Shown: positions 45,683 through 55,417 of the stretch, piece by piece | How positions within the stretch are numbered: the first letter of the stretch is position 1 | Layout: each line of letters starts with the position of its first letter | From: Echinicola sp. 20G | GTDB lineage: Bacteria; Bacteroidota; Bacteroidia; Cytophagales; Cyclobacteriaceae | Assembly (NCBI RefSeq): GCF_015533855.1 | Contig: NZ_AP024154.1 | Coordinates: 1,553,001 to 1,617,000 of the forward strand | DNA length: 64,000 bases | Direction: 5' to 3' | The notes under the pieces: generated by a model | Seen by the model: the letters and a program-made list of their open reading frames with translations, nothing else | Database searches by the model: none | Told to the model about the DNA's origin: nothing | Translations under genes and position numbers: made by a program

Positions 45683-46443
45683 TAGGAGAAATCAAGCCAA
45701 AGCTTACGCTTGTTGGTGCTGGTCCTGGAGATCCAGAATTGATTACCTTGAAAGGAATTTTAGCCCTGGGCAAGGCGGATGTTGTGTTGTACGATGCCTT
45801 GGTGGATAAGTCTTTATTGAAGCATGCCACAGAAAATGCCATTAAAGTTTTTGTGGGCAAGCGTCATGGGAGCAAAATGAACCCTCAAGAGGAAACCAAC
45901 AAGTTGATTGTTGAATATGCTCTTAAATACGGGCATGTTGTTCGGTTAAAAGGCGGTGACCCATTTGTCTTTGGGCGTGGAGCCGAAGAGATCGACTATG
46001 TTCAGCAGTTTGGAATAGAAACAGAACTAGTTCCAGGGATAACTTCCAGTGTGGCAGTTCCTGCTTACCAAGGAATCCCCGTTACCAAAAGAGGTGTTTC
46101 GGAGAGTTTTTGGGTGATTACGGGTACCACTTCATCGGGACAGCTATCCAGGGATATTAGGATTGCTGCTCAATCTACCGCGACAGTTGTGATTTTGATG
46201 GGCACTAGAAAACTTAGGGAAATTGTCCATGAATTTAGCCTAAATGGCAAAGAAGACACGCCAATTGCTTTGATTCAAAATGGCACAACAGATACTGAAA
46301 GAATTGTAGCAGGCCATATTTGTAATATTGAAGAAAAAGTACAAAATTCTGGAATTGGGGCTCCTGCTGTTATCATTGTAGGAGATGTTGTGCGAGAAAG
46401 TCCTAAATTGATGGAAATTTATAGAGAAGCCATTCGTGTGTGA
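45679..46443 (+). CDS. cobA: Uroporphyrinogen-III C-methyltransferase
   Basis: Methylates uroporphyrinogen III twice to precorrin-2, first step to siroheme. 254 residues. VGAGPGDPELITLKG, VRLKGGDPFVFGRG and VVPGITS-like PGITSSVAVPAY are the SUMT signatures. ATG overlaps the sulfite reductase stop (atga), so the cofactor enzyme is coupled to the enzyme that needs it. Confidence 0.96.
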   Translation: MIGEIKPKLTLVGAGPGDPELITLKGILALGKADVVLYDALVDKSLLKHATENAIKVFVGKRHGSKMNPQEETNKLIVEYALKYGHVVRLKGGDPFVFGRGAEEIDYVQQFGIETELVPGITSSVAVPAYQGIPVTKRGVSESFWVITGTTSSGQLSRDIRIAAQSTATVVILMGTRKLREIVHEFSLNGKEDTPIALIQNGTTDTERIVAGHICNIEEKVQNSGIGAPAVIIVGDVVRESPKLMEIYREAIRV

Positions 46444-46521
46444 TGCCGTGCATTCTCACATACTGATGTCAGGATAAAAACTTATCCTGACATTATTTTA
46501 ACCACTAAATAGCATACAATA

Positions 46522-47097
46522 ATGAATGAACTTTACCCTGTGTTCCTCAAGGTGGCGCAACTAAACACGCTGATTGTAGGAGCAGGAAATGTTGGATTAG
46601 AAAAGCTGTCTTTCTTGTTGAAGTCAAGTCCCAATGCGCAAGTAACGATTGTGGCTAAAGAGATTTCTGCTGAAATCAAGAAGATCGCAGATCAGAATGA
46701 AGCCATTGCATTGGTAGAAGACAGCTATAAGGAGAAATATTTGAATGGAAGGCATATTGTGATCGGTGCTACTGATGACAAAGATGTGAACAAACAGATT
46801 CATTTGGGTGCCAAGGCCAGGAACCTTTTGGTGAACATTGCCGATACCCCAGCGCTTTGTGACTTTTACTTGGGAGGAATTGTAACCAAAGGTAATGTCA
46901 AGATAGCCATCAGTACCAATGGCAAATCACCAACAACTGCGAAACGATTAAGGCAGCTTTTAGAGGAAATCATTCCTGAGGATATTAATGAAATGGTGGA
47001 GAACATTCATTTGTACAGGGATACTTTAAAAGGTGATTTTGAATATAAAGTGGAAGCTTTGAATAAACTGACCAAAGAGTTATTGGTGAAAAACTAA
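46522..47097 (+). CDS. Precorrin-2 dehydrogenase / sirohydrochlorin ferrochelatase
   Basis: 191 residues, homologous to the N-terminal part of CysG and to yeast Met8p. LIVGAGNVGLEKLSFLL is the NAD-binding motif; DTPALCDFYLGGIVTKGN and AISTNGKSPTTAKRLR are the conserved middle blocks (Asp and Ser). It oxidises precorrin-2 to sirohydrochlorin and probably inserts Fe to give siroheme. No separate chelatase is in the cluster. Last gene before a terminator. Confidence 0.93.
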   Translation: MNELYPVFLKVAQLNTLIVGAGNVGLEKLSFLLKSSPNAQVTIVAKEISAEIKKIADQNEAIALVEDSYKEKYLNGRHIVIGATDDKDVNKQIHLGAKARNLLVNIADTPALCDFYLGGIVTKGNVKIAISTNGKSPTTAKRLRQLLEEIIPEDINEMVENIHLYRDTLKGDFEYKVEALNKLTKELLVKN

Positions 47098-47146
47098 GAT
47101 AAAAGTCAGAGAGATTTTAAATATGCGGTTGATTTAATTTGAAAAT

Positions 47147-47173
47147 GCAGGTGGCGGTCTACCTGCTTTTTTT
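47147..47173 (+). terminator. Terminator of the sulfate cluster
   Basis: gcaggt and acctgc stem with an 8-base loop, then a run of seven T. Confidence 0.85.
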
Positions 47174-47568
47174 ATATAGAAGTAAAAGTTTACAAATATT
47201 AATTTTTTTATTTATTGGGAATTCACTTTTTGCCATATCCTTTCCAGATTTTAATTTTTAATTAATATAAATTTGCATTTTAATTTATTTTTATAATGTG
47301 ATATAGTGTTTAAAATTTAATTTTTTCAATTATTAATGTTGTTTTATTTTTTGTGGTGTGACACCTTTATAAAGACCACTGATTTACTGTTAATTTTTAC
47401 TTAAGGATTTAAAATTCAATTAAAGAATTGATAATTGATCAATTCACTCTTCTGGAATTCAGATTTCTAATTTTGCGATCAAATACTCCCAAGATGCCTT
47501 TTAACCGCTATCAAATAGCTGAATTTCAACAATTTATATTTTATAATCTCAAACAAACGTATTAACGT
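47174..47568. other. Long AT-rich leader/promoter region of the susC operon
   Basis: 395 bases without a gene. taattttg at 47468-47475 matches TAnnTTTG, but no TTG is found at the usual distance, so this promoter is tentative. If used, the leader is about 90 bases. No riboswitch fold or anti-sigma/sigma gene is recognisable. Confidence 0.4.
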
Positions 47569-50500
47569 ATGAAACAGGTTTTTACAATCTTAATTTTACT
47601 CTTGATGAGCTGTCCCTTTATAGCAATGGGGCAGGATCAGGTAAAAGGTCAAATCACGGATGTATCCGGACTTGGGCTTCCTGGTGTCACGGTAATGATC
47701 AAAGGAACTACCACAGGTACTGTGGCCGATTTTGATGGTAATTATACCATTAATGCTGCTGGAAATGATGTGTTACAGTTTAGTTTTATTGGTTTTTCCG
47801 CTCAGGAAGTAGCCGTAAACGGACGTTCCGTAATCAATGTAGTATTAGAAGAAGATCAGCAGAGTCTTGATGAGGTAGTGGTAACAGCTATCGGGATCAA
47901 GCAGCAAAAGAAGAAATTGGGTTATGCCACTCAAGAAGTAAACACTGATGTTTTGGGCGAAGCTAGAACCATGAATTTGGGAAATGCCCTTTCTGGTCAG
48001 GTGGCGGGTTTGACTGTAAACAACCCAACTGGTATTTTCCAGTCCCCTTCATTTAAGTTGAGAGGTAAGACACCTTTGATTGTATTGGACGGGATTCCAG
48101 TGGAAACAGATTTCTTTGATATTTCTCCAGAAGATATTGAAGGAATCAACGTACTAAAAGGTGGAGCTGCTTCAGCCCTATATGGTGCAAGAGGAAAAAA
48201 TGGTGCGATTTTGATTACCAGAAAAAATGCAGCCAAAGAAGGTTTGACTGTAACCGCTACAACTAGTAACATGGTTACGGCTGGTTTTACCGTTTTTCCA
48301 GAGACTCAAACCCAATATGGTAATGGATCCAATGGAAAGTATGAATTTTGGGATGGTGCTGATGGTGGTATTTCAGATGGTGATATGATCTGGGGTCCTA
48401 AGTTTGAGCCAGGTGTAGAAATCGCACAGTGGAACAGCCCAATCAGGGATAAGCAGACTGGTGAAGTAATAGAATGGTATGGTAATGTAGCAGGAACTGT
48501 TTATGATGATAAGTCCAGGTATGAGCGTGTACCAATTGCTTGGGAAAGACATGACAACCTGAAGGATTTCCTCAATACAGGTGTAGTAAGCAAAAATGAT
48601 TTCTCTATTGCCTATCAAGGTGATAAATCAAGATTTTACCTTTCTGGAAATTACTCTTACCAGAGCGGCCAAGTCCCAAATACTTCTCTTAGCACGGGTG
48701 GCTTGAATTTCAATAGTTCAACTGAATTAACAGATAAACTTCAGTTAGATGCTTCCTTAAGCTACAACAAGGTATATTCTCCTAACTATCCTCGTTATGG
48801 TTACGGACCGAAAAACCACATGTACACCATCTTGATTTGGATGGGAGATGACGTCAATGGACAAGACCTAAAAGACCATATGTATGTGCCTGGATTGGAA
48901 GGCTACCGTCAGGCAAACTATAACTATGCTTGGTATAACAATGTTTACTTTGCAGCATATGAGCTGAACCAAAAGCACAATAGAAATACTCTGGATGGTA
49001 AGATGAAATTAAAGTACCAAATTACTCCAGACCTATATGTCCAAGGTAGGATTTCGGCTAGGGAAAAGCGATTGTTCGAAGACATGCAGAGCCCTAAATC
49101 TTATATGAACTATGGAGATTCCAGAAATGGTGATTACAAAATGTGGAATGACAACCAGCTGAATTTGGATACTGATTTCTTGGCTTCTTACACCAAGTCT
49201 CTTAATGAAAATGTTGGTTTGACTGTGAATGCGGGTGCTTCAAGCTTTTATAGAACTTACCAGCAAGAATATGCATCCTCAGACGGTTTGATCGTGCCTT
49301 GGGTTTATAGTTTAAGCAATACCCAAGGACCGGTTCAAGCGAGTAACTACTTTGAAGAAAAAGCGATCCGAAGTGCTTACGGTTCAGCTAACTTGGATTT
49401 ATGGAATTCAATTTTCCTGAACTTCTCAGCTAGAAATGACTGGTCTTCCACCCTTCCGACTAGCACGAACTCCTACTTCTACCCTTCTGCTTCAGTAAGT
49501 GCCATGCTCTCTGAATTTATCAAATTGCCAAAAGCAATGGATTACTTGAAAGTATATGGATCATGGTCTCAGGTGTCCAGCGATTTAAGTCCATACAGCA
49601 TTTATGCAGCCTATAACAAAGGGGTAACCTATGGCTCTACTCCTTCTGTTTATTATCCTTCAGGTTTGGTGAATTCTGAGATTATGCCAGAAAAATCGAC
49701 TTCATTTGAAGCTGGTTTCTCCACCTCGTTTGCCCAGAAACGTTTGACTTTTGAAGGTACCTATTACAGAATTCTGGATGAAAATCAGATTATTGACTTG
49801 AATGTATCTGAAGCTTCAGGCTTTAACTCCAGAAAAGTAAATGGAAACGAGTATACCACACATGGTTTTGAAGCCATGGTGAACTTTGCTGCCATTGACC
49901 ATAATAAATTCTCTTGGGATATTGGGATGAACTGGACAAGGTATGTGAAAAAGATCACCGACATCTATGGGGACAATGAGAAATTCGGTAACCTCAAAGT
50001 AGGTGATCGTGCTGATGCCTATTATGCTACAGTTTGGCAGAAAAGTGCAGACGGACAGGTGATCCTAGATGCCAATACAGGCCTTCCAACAAGAGACCCT
50101 TATCCTACTAAAATTGGTCACTTGGATCCTTCTTGGAGGTTAGGAATCCAAAATAGATTCAAAGTTGGAGATTTCAGAGTGGATATGGATGTTGATGGTG
50201 CTTGGGGAGGCTTGATCCGTTCTTTGACTATCGAAAAAATGTGGTGGGGTGGAAAGCATCCAAACTCTGTTCTTTATAGAGATGAGGAATATGCTGCAGG
50301 ACAGCCTGTTTATGTACCGGATGGTGTAGTGGTGACTGGTGGCGAATTGGTAAGGGATGTAGATGGAAATGTGATTTCTGATACACGTGAATACACCCAA
50401 AACACTACAGCAGTGAGCTGGCAGACTTGGTCTCAGATCTACCCTTATCGTGCTCAGGTGACTGAAGACGAAAGTGAGCTTTTCGCCAATGTATATGATA

Positions 50501-50715
50501 GGTCGTACTTTAAGTTAAGAAGACTTTCTGTGACGTATGATCTGATGAATATCATGACTTCGCAAAAGATCAAGAAGCTGGACCTATCAGTTTATGGTTA
50601 CAACCTGGCTGTATGGAAGAAACTTCCTTTGCTCGACCCCGACTATGGTAATGATGATAACCTTCAGGATCCATCTTCCAGGTATATTGGTTTCACGCTT
50701 CGAGCCATGTTTTAA
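47569..50715 (+). CDS. SusC-like TonB-dependent outer membrane transporter
   Basis: 1048 residues. Signal peptide, carboxypeptidase-regulatory-like domain (about 25-100: VKGQITDVSGLGLPGVTV), linker with VVVTAIGIKQQ, plug (about 120-225: PLIVLDGIPVETDFFDISPE, VLKGGAASALYGARGKNGAI) and barrel with terminal GFTLRAMF. Such proteins import oligomers too large for porins, together with their SusD lid, encoded 33 bases downstream. The substrate is likely linked to the phospholipase that follows, i.e. phospholipid-derived or phosphorylated compounds, but this is inferred from neighbourhood. Confidence 0.95.
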   Translation: MKQVFTILILLLMSCPFIAMGQDQVKGQITDVSGLGLPGVTVMIKGTTTGTVADFDGNYTINAAGNDVLQFSFIGFSAQEVAVNGRSVINVVLEEDQQSLDEVVVTAIGIKQQKKKLGYATQEVNTDVLGEARTMNLGNALSGQVAGLTVNNPTGIFQSPSFKLRGKTPLIVLDGIPVETDFFDISPEDIEGINVLKGGAASALYGARGKNGAILITRKNAAKEGLTVTATTSNMVTAGFTVFPETQTQYGNGSNGKYEFWDGADGGISDGDMIWGPKFEPGVEIAQWNSPIRDKQTGEVIEWYGNVAGTVYDDKSRYERVPIAWERHDNLKDFLNTGVVSKNDFSIAYQGDKSRFYLSGNYSYQSGQVPNTSLSTGGLNFNSSTELTDKLQLDASLSYNKVYSPNYPRYGYGPKNHMYTILIWMGDDVNGQDLKDHMYVPGLEGYRQANYNYAWYNNVYFAAYELNQKHNRNTLDGKMKLKYQITPDLYVQGRISAREKRLFEDMQSPKSYMNYGDSRNGDYKMWNDNQLNLDTDFLASYTKSLNENVGLTVNAGASSFYRTYQQEYASSDGLIVPWVYSLSNTQGPVQASNYFEEKAIRSAYGSANLDLWNSIFLNFSARNDWSSTLPTSTNSYFYPSASVSAMLSEFIKLPKAMDYLKVYGSWSQVSSDLSPYSIYAAYNKGVTYGSTPSVYYPSGLVNSEIMPEKSTSFEAGFSTSFAQKRLTFEGTYYRILDENQIIDLNVSEASGFNSRKVNGNEYTTHGFEAMVNFAAIDHNKFSWDIGMNWTRYVKKITDIYGDNEKFGNLKVGDRADAYYATVWQKSADGQVILDANTGLPTRDPYPTKIGHLDPSWRLGIQNRFKVGDFRVDMDVDGAWGGLIRSLTIEKMWWGGKHPNSVLYRDEEYAAGQPVYVPDGVVVTGGELVRDVDGNVISDTREYTQNTTAVSWQTWSQIYPYRAQVTEDESELFANVYDRSYFKLRRLSVTYDLMNIMTSQKIKKLDLSVYGYNLAVWKKLPLLDPDYGNDDNLQDPSSRYIGFTLRAMF

Positions 50716-50748
50716 TTGATTTTCTAGCCTAAGAAAAAAGAAATAAAG

Positions 50749-52221
50749 ATGAAAAATATATTAGGTATTCTTTTATTAGTCGTTGGGTTGGCCTCTTGTC
50801 AGAACCTAGAGGAGATGAACATCAATCCCAACTTGCCTACAGAAACGCACCCGCAGCTTTTGCTGACCAATATCGAATGGGATGCCTTTAGGGCTTACCG
50901 CGGAACTTCTCCTTTGTACGCATTAAAAATGTTGGTGCAGACGGATGGTGAAAATACCAACCAATATTATAAGTGGGACAGAGGTAGTTATGGTGACTAT
51001 GGTGTGCTCAGAAATGTGACCAAGATGATAGAGGAAGGAGAGAGAATCAATGATCCTTCTTATGTGGCTTTGGGTAAATTCTTTAGAGCTTACTATTTCT
51101 ATAACCTGACTTTGACCTTTGGTGATGTTCCATATTCATCTGCTCTTCAAGGTGAAACTGCTGAAAACTATGCTCCAGTGTACGATGACCAGAAGACGGT
51201 TTTTGAAGGGATCTTGGCTGAATTAAAAGAAGCCAATGCTATTCTGGAAGCTAATAATAACATTATAGCCGGTGATATTATTTACGGCGGTGATATGTTG
51301 AGCTGGAGAAAGTTGATCAACGCTTTCAGATTGAAAGTATTACAAACACTATCTGAGAAAGAAGGTGAGGTTAATCTAAGTGAATTTGCTTCCATCTACC
51401 AGAATCAGCCTTTGATGGAGAATGTGGAAGAAAGCGGCCAGTTGGTTTTCTTGGATCAGCAAAGCAACCGTTATCCTACTTTTAACAGTAGTGGATTTAG
51501 CTCTGGGATGTATATGGATTCCACTTTCGTCCAAAGATTGCAAGAGAGAGAAGATCCAAGATTGTTTATCTATTGTACGCAGACAAAATCAGCTAAGGAA
51601 GCTGGCAAAGCCATTGATGATTTCAGTGCTTATGAGGGCGGAGATCCAGCAGCTCCATATGCTGAAGTAAATGAAAAAGCTACCCAAGGAAATGTTTCCA
51701 AAGTAAATGATCGCTACCATAGAGATCCTGTAAATGAGCCATACATGCTTTTAGGTTATTCTGAGCAGCAGTTGATCTTAGCAGAGGCAGCAGTGAAAGG
51801 ATGGATTTCGGCAGACCCGCAAGCATTATATGAGTCTGCGGTAAAAGCTTCCTTTAAGTTTTATGAGATGTACTCTGAAAACTACGGTTCTTACGTGACT
51901 GAAGAAGCTGCAAATAACTATTTGGCCAAGCCGATCAATAATTTTGCTTCAGCGATGAGTGAGGAAGAGCAGGTTCAGTTGATCATTATGCAGAAGTATT
52001 TGCAGTCTTTCTTCCAGTTGGGGTGGACCTCATTCTATGATCATCATAGGACAGGAGGCTATCCTAGCTTCAGAAGACCTGCAGGGGTTGAAATCCCTTA
52101 CAGATGGATTTACCCACAATCTGAATACAACTATAATGCTGAAAATGTAACTGCAGCAATTACCAGACAGTTTGGAGAAGGTAATGACCAAATTGATGAG
52201 ATGACTTGGTGGCTGGAGTAG
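50749..52221 (+). CDS. SusD/RagB-like substrate-binding lipoprotein
   Basis: 490 residues, lipobox VGLASC. Helical TPR-like organisation: GKFFRAYYFYNLTLTFGDVPY is the conserved SusD segment, and YMLLGYSEQQLILAEAAVKG the later one. It caps the SusC transporter on the cell surface and captures the substrate. The sequence start NLEEMNINPNLP fits the SusD-like subgroup that pairs with SusC proteins carrying VVVTAIGI. Confidence 0.93.
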   Translation: MKNILGILLLVVGLASCQNLEEMNINPNLPTETHPQLLLTNIEWDAFRAYRGTSPLYALKMLVQTDGENTNQYYKWDRGSYGDYGVLRNVTKMIEEGERINDPSYVALGKFFRAYYFYNLTLTFGDVPYSSALQGETAENYAPVYDDQKTVFEGILAELKEANAILEANNNIIAGDIIYGGDMLSWRKLINAFRLKVLQTLSEKEGEVNLSEFASIYQNQPLMENVEESGQLVFLDQQSNRYPTFNSSGFSSGMYMDSTFVQRLQEREDPRLFIYCTQTKSAKEAGKAIDDFSAYEGGDPAAPYAEVNEKATQGNVSKVNDRYHRDPVNEPYMLLGYSEQQLILAEAAVKGWISADPQALYESAVKASFKFYEMYSENYGSYVTEEAANNYLAKPINNFASAMSEEEQVQLIIMQKYLQSFFQLGWTSFYDHHRTGGYPSFRRPAGVEIPYRWIYPQSEYNYNAENVTAAITRQFGEGNDQIDEMTWWLE

Positions 52222-52242
52222 CAACTCCTTGACCCAATGATA

Positions 52243-52292
52243 AAATAGTGGAATTGTTGCCGTTCAAACCGGCAATGTTCCACTATTTTTAT
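52243..52292 (+). terminator. Terminator or attenuator after susD
   Basis: aaatagtggaa...gttgccg pairs with ccggcaa...gttccactattt, then a T-rich tail. It separates susCD from the phospholipase gene, whose expression may depend on read-through or on a promoter at 52290-52350. Confidence 0.88.
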
Positions 52293-52352
52293 TTAATATC
52301 GGAAGCCATTTCAAGTTGAATTATTTTAAGAGATTGGAAGTATATAGAAAAT

Positions 52353-54881
52353 ATGAAGGATTCAAGAAGAGACTTTCTTAAGAAAGCAGCACTTTTAACT
52401 GGAGGAGCAGGCATTTGGAGTGTTTTGCCGGCATCAATAGAAAAAGCCATGGCGATTTCACCTGACCCTGGCACTACTTTTTACAATGCAGAGCACGTTG
52501 TGCTTTTGATGCAAGAAAACAGGTCGTTTGACCATTGTTTTGGAACCCTCAAAGGGGTTAGGGGCTATAACGACCCTAGGGCTATTTCCTTGCCAGACAA
52601 GAACCCTGTCTGGTTGCAGCCAGATAAAAATGGCAATCGCTTTGCACCATTTAGATTTGATATCAAAGACACCAAAGCCACATGGATGAGGGATATTCCT
52701 CACTCGTGGGAAAACCAGGTGGATGCCCGCAATGAAGGCAAATATAATGGCTGGATAGAAGCCAAAAGATCCGGCCGAAAGGAATTCAGGGATGTGCCTA
52801 TGACCATGGGGTATTATAGCCGAGAGGATATTCCTTTTTATTATGCCTTGGCAGATGCGTTTACGGTTTGTGATCAGCATTTTTGCGCTTCTTTGACTGG
52901 TACCACAACTAACAGAAATTATTTTTGGACAGGAAAAACGCACGCTGATGGTGAAAAGGCAAAAGTAAGAAATGGAGAAATGGGCTATCGAGAAGAAGTT
53001 AACTGGGCTACATTTCCAGATAGATTGGAGGATAACGGCATTTCTTGGAAAGTTTATCAAAATGAGGTGAGCGTAGGTGCGGATGTAGAGGACAGTTCAC
53101 TATTGGCCAATTTTACAGATAATAACCTAGAGTGGTTTACCCAGTTTGGTGTTCGCTTTACTCCTGGCCATTATGATTACCTGAAGAAAAGGCAAAAAGC
53201 CCTTCCTAAAGAGCTAAAGGAATTGGAAAAGGAATTGAAAAATCCGGAGGCCAATCAAGAGGAACTTCAGAAAAAGATTGCAGAGAAAAAGGAGGACATC
53301 ACTCAGCTAAAAACTTATTTGGCCAAATGGAATCCAAAACAGTTTAAGAAGCTATCCGAAAGAGAGCAAAGCCTGCATCAGAAGGCATTTACTACCAATA
53401 TAGGCGATCCTAATTACCATAAAGTAGAGACTTTGGCTTATACCGATAATGGAGAAGCCAGAGAAACCAAAATACCAAAGGGAGATATTCTCCATCAGTT
53501 CAGGAAGGATGTCAAAGAAGGTAAATTGCCTGCGGTCTCTTGGGTTGTGGCACCGCAAAAATTTTCCGATCATCCAAGCGCTCCTTGGTATGGCGCATGG
53601 TACGTGTCGGAAGTGATGGATATTTTAACCCAAAATCCTGAGGTTTGGAAGAAGACCATTTTCATTTTAAACTATGATGAAAATGATGGTTACTTTGATC
53701 ATGTTCCTCCTTTTGTGGCTCCAAATCCCAATGATCCTGACGACGGAAAGGCTTCATCTGGCCTTGATGTAACCGGCGAATTTGTAACCAAAGAAGAGGA
53801 GTTGAAGGTTGGTTTTAAGGAACGAGATGCCAGGACCAGTCCAGTAGGCTTAGGGTACAGGGTACCATTAGTGATTGCTTCCCCATGGAGCAGAGGAGGT
53901 TGGGTAAACTCACAAGTTTGTGATATTACTTCCACCATCAAATTCATGGAGAAATGGTTGTCGCATAAGACAGGAAAAAATATTCATGAGCCCAATATCA
54001 GTGCTTGGAGAAGAGAAATAAGTGGTGATTTGACATCAGCATTTCGACCTTATAATGGTGAGGAGATTGACTTACCGGAATGGGTAGATCGTAACCAACA
54101 TGTTCAGCAGATTTATAATGCGCAGTTTAAAGAATTGCCAACCAACTTTACAGCCCTTTCTGCTGATGAGGCCAAGGATATTGGTTTGAACCCAAAGAGT
54201 TCGAATGTCCTTCCCCAGCAAGAACCAGGTACGAAGCCTTCGAATGCATTAAAGTATGAGTTGTATGCTGATGGCCATGTCAGTGCTGACGGAAAATATT
54301 TTACGATCAAGTTCAAGGCTGGCCAAGACATTTTTGGTGAAGAAGCTTTTGGAGCACCATTTAATGTGTATGCACCTGGCAATTATTGGAATAAGGAGAA
54401 ATCGATTTTCGAACCGGTGAAAACCTGGGCTTTTGCGGTTAAATCAGGAGATGAGTTGGCGTATCAATGGCCATTAGAAGCTTTTGAAGATGGACAATAT
54501 CATTTGAGGGTATATGGACCTAATGGATATTTCAGGGAATTTATGGGCAATGCCCAGGGGCCAAGGGTTGAGGTCAATACAGAAGTATTAAAGAAGAAAG
54601 GTGATTTTACCAACAGCCTGAAAATTACCATTTCTAATGCCAGTAATTTACAGGCCGTGAATTTACGCTTGGCCGATGATACATATCAGCAACTGGAGAA
54701 GACGTTTACCGTTCAGTCAGGTTCTTCAGAAAGCTTTACTTTGGATGTGAGCAAGAATCACGGATGGTATGACTTTAAGTTGCAATCTCCCGGGGTGGAG
54801 AATTTTGAAGTACGTTACGCTGGAAGGTTGGAAATTGGGAAAGACAGCATTTCTGATCCGTTTATGGGAAGAGAAATATAG
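52353..54881 (+). CDS. Phosphocholine-specific phospholipase C, Tat-exported
   Basis: 842 residues. RRDFLKKAALLTGGAG is a twin-arginine signal. The phosphoesterase domain begins NAEHVVLLMQENRSFDHCFG (conserved Glu-Asn metal/catalytic site) and continues to FILNYDENDGYFDHVPP. Residues about 275-345 form a charged coiled-coil insert. Two DUF756-type beta domains complete the protein (about 640-840). It hydrolyses phosphatidylcholine or similar lipids to diacylglycerol and phosphocholine, releasing phosphate and choline. It lies next to a SusC/SusD pair, suggesting a phospholipid-use locus. Longer than Pseudomonas PlcH mainly because of the insert. Confidence 0.93.
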   Translation: MKDSRRDFLKKAALLTGGAGIWSVLPASIEKAMAISPDPGTTFYNAEHVVLLMQENRSFDHCFGTLKGVRGYNDPRAISLPDKNPVWLQPDKNGNRFAPFRFDIKDTKATWMRDIPHSWENQVDARNEGKYNGWIEAKRSGRKEFRDVPMTMGYYSREDIPFYYALADAFTVCDQHFCASLTGTTTNRNYFWTGKTHADGEKAKVRNGEMGYREEVNWATFPDRLEDNGISWKVYQNEVSVGADVEDSSLLANFTDNNLEWFTQFGVRFTPGHYDYLKKRQKALPKELKELEKELKNPEANQEELQKKIAEKKEDITQLKTYLAKWNPKQFKKLSEREQSLHQKAFTTNIGDPNYHKVETLAYTDNGEARETKIPKGDILHQFRKDVKEGKLPAVSWVVAPQKFSDHPSAPWYGAWYVSEVMDILTQNPEVWKKTIFILNYDENDGYFDHVPPFVAPNPNDPDDGKASSGLDVTGEFVTKEEELKVGFKERDARTSPVGLGYRVPLVIASPWSRGGWVNSQVCDITSTIKFMEKWLSHKTGKNIHEPNISAWRREISGDLTSAFRPYNGEEIDLPEWVDRNQHVQQIYNAQFKELPTNFTALSADEAKDIGLNPKSSNVLPQQEPGTKPSNALKYELYADGHVSADGKYFTIKFKAGQDIFGEEAFGAPFNVYAPGNYWNKEKSIFEPVKTWAFAVKSGDELAYQWPLEAFEDGQYHLRVYGPNGYFREFMGNAQGPRVEVNTEVLKKKGDFTNSLKITISNASNLQAVNLRLADDTYQQLEKTFTVQSGSSESFTLDVSKNHGWYDFKLQSPGVENFEVRYAGRLEIGKDSISDPFMGREI

Positions 54882-54901
54882 ATTTGGGTTATAGGAATTA
54901 T

Positions 54902-54969
54902 GTATTGAGTCGTGAGGATGAGATGTTTGTTAAAGCATTCCATGCTCACGACTCAATACTTTCTACTTC
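54902..54969. repeat. 15-bp perfect inverted repeat after the phospholipase gene
   Basis: gtattgagtcgtgag (54902-54916) and ctcacgactcaatac (54955-54969) with a 38-base loop. It could terminate transcription, although only a weak T-rich tail follows. The unit tattgagtcgtgag is one I recall as recurring in intergenic DNA of related bacteria. Confidence 0.65.
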
Positions 54970-55010
54970 AAGTGAGCAAAATTCCCTACATTTGGATAAA
55001 ATTTTAGAAA

Positions 55011-55394
55011 ATGGCAAACAGTATTATTTATTCAAAGGATGCACCAGCTCCTATTGGTCCTTATAGCCAAGCGGTGCAAGCTGGAAATACACTTTTCGTT
55101 TCAGGTCAGATAGCTTTGGATTCCGAAAGTGGTGAGTTGATCAATGAAAACATTACGGAAGAAACCCATGCTGTAATGAAAAATTTGGATGCAATTTTGA
55201 CAGAAGCAGGATATAGTTTTGGTGATGTCGTAAAATGTTCTATTTTTATTAAAAACATGGATGATTTCGGGACCATTAACGAAGCTTATGGTCAATACTT
55301 CAAGTCTAACCCACCTGCAAGGGAGACTGTGGAGGTAAGCAGATTACCAAAAGATGTACAGGTAGAAATTTCCTGCATCGCAATAAAAGCCTAA
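55011..55394 (+). CDS. ridA: RidA-family enamine/imine deaminase
   Basis: 127 residues, RidA length. PIGPYSQAVQAGNTLFVSGQIA, SRLPKDVQVEISCIA and the catalytic Arg (PPARETVEV) are all present. It hydrolyses reactive 2-aminoacrylate and related imines released by PLP enzymes. The ATG at 55011 is the family start. A membrane protein gene follows after 23 bases. Confidence 0.96.
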   Translation: MANSIIYSKDAPAPIGPYSQAVQAGNTLFVSGQIALDSESGELINENITEETHAVMKNLDAILTEAGYSFGDVVKCSIFIKNMDDFGTINEAYGQYFKSNPPARETVEVSRLPKDVQVEISCIAIKA

Positions 55395-55417
55395 TTAACC
55401 TGTGGAGGCAGGATTAA

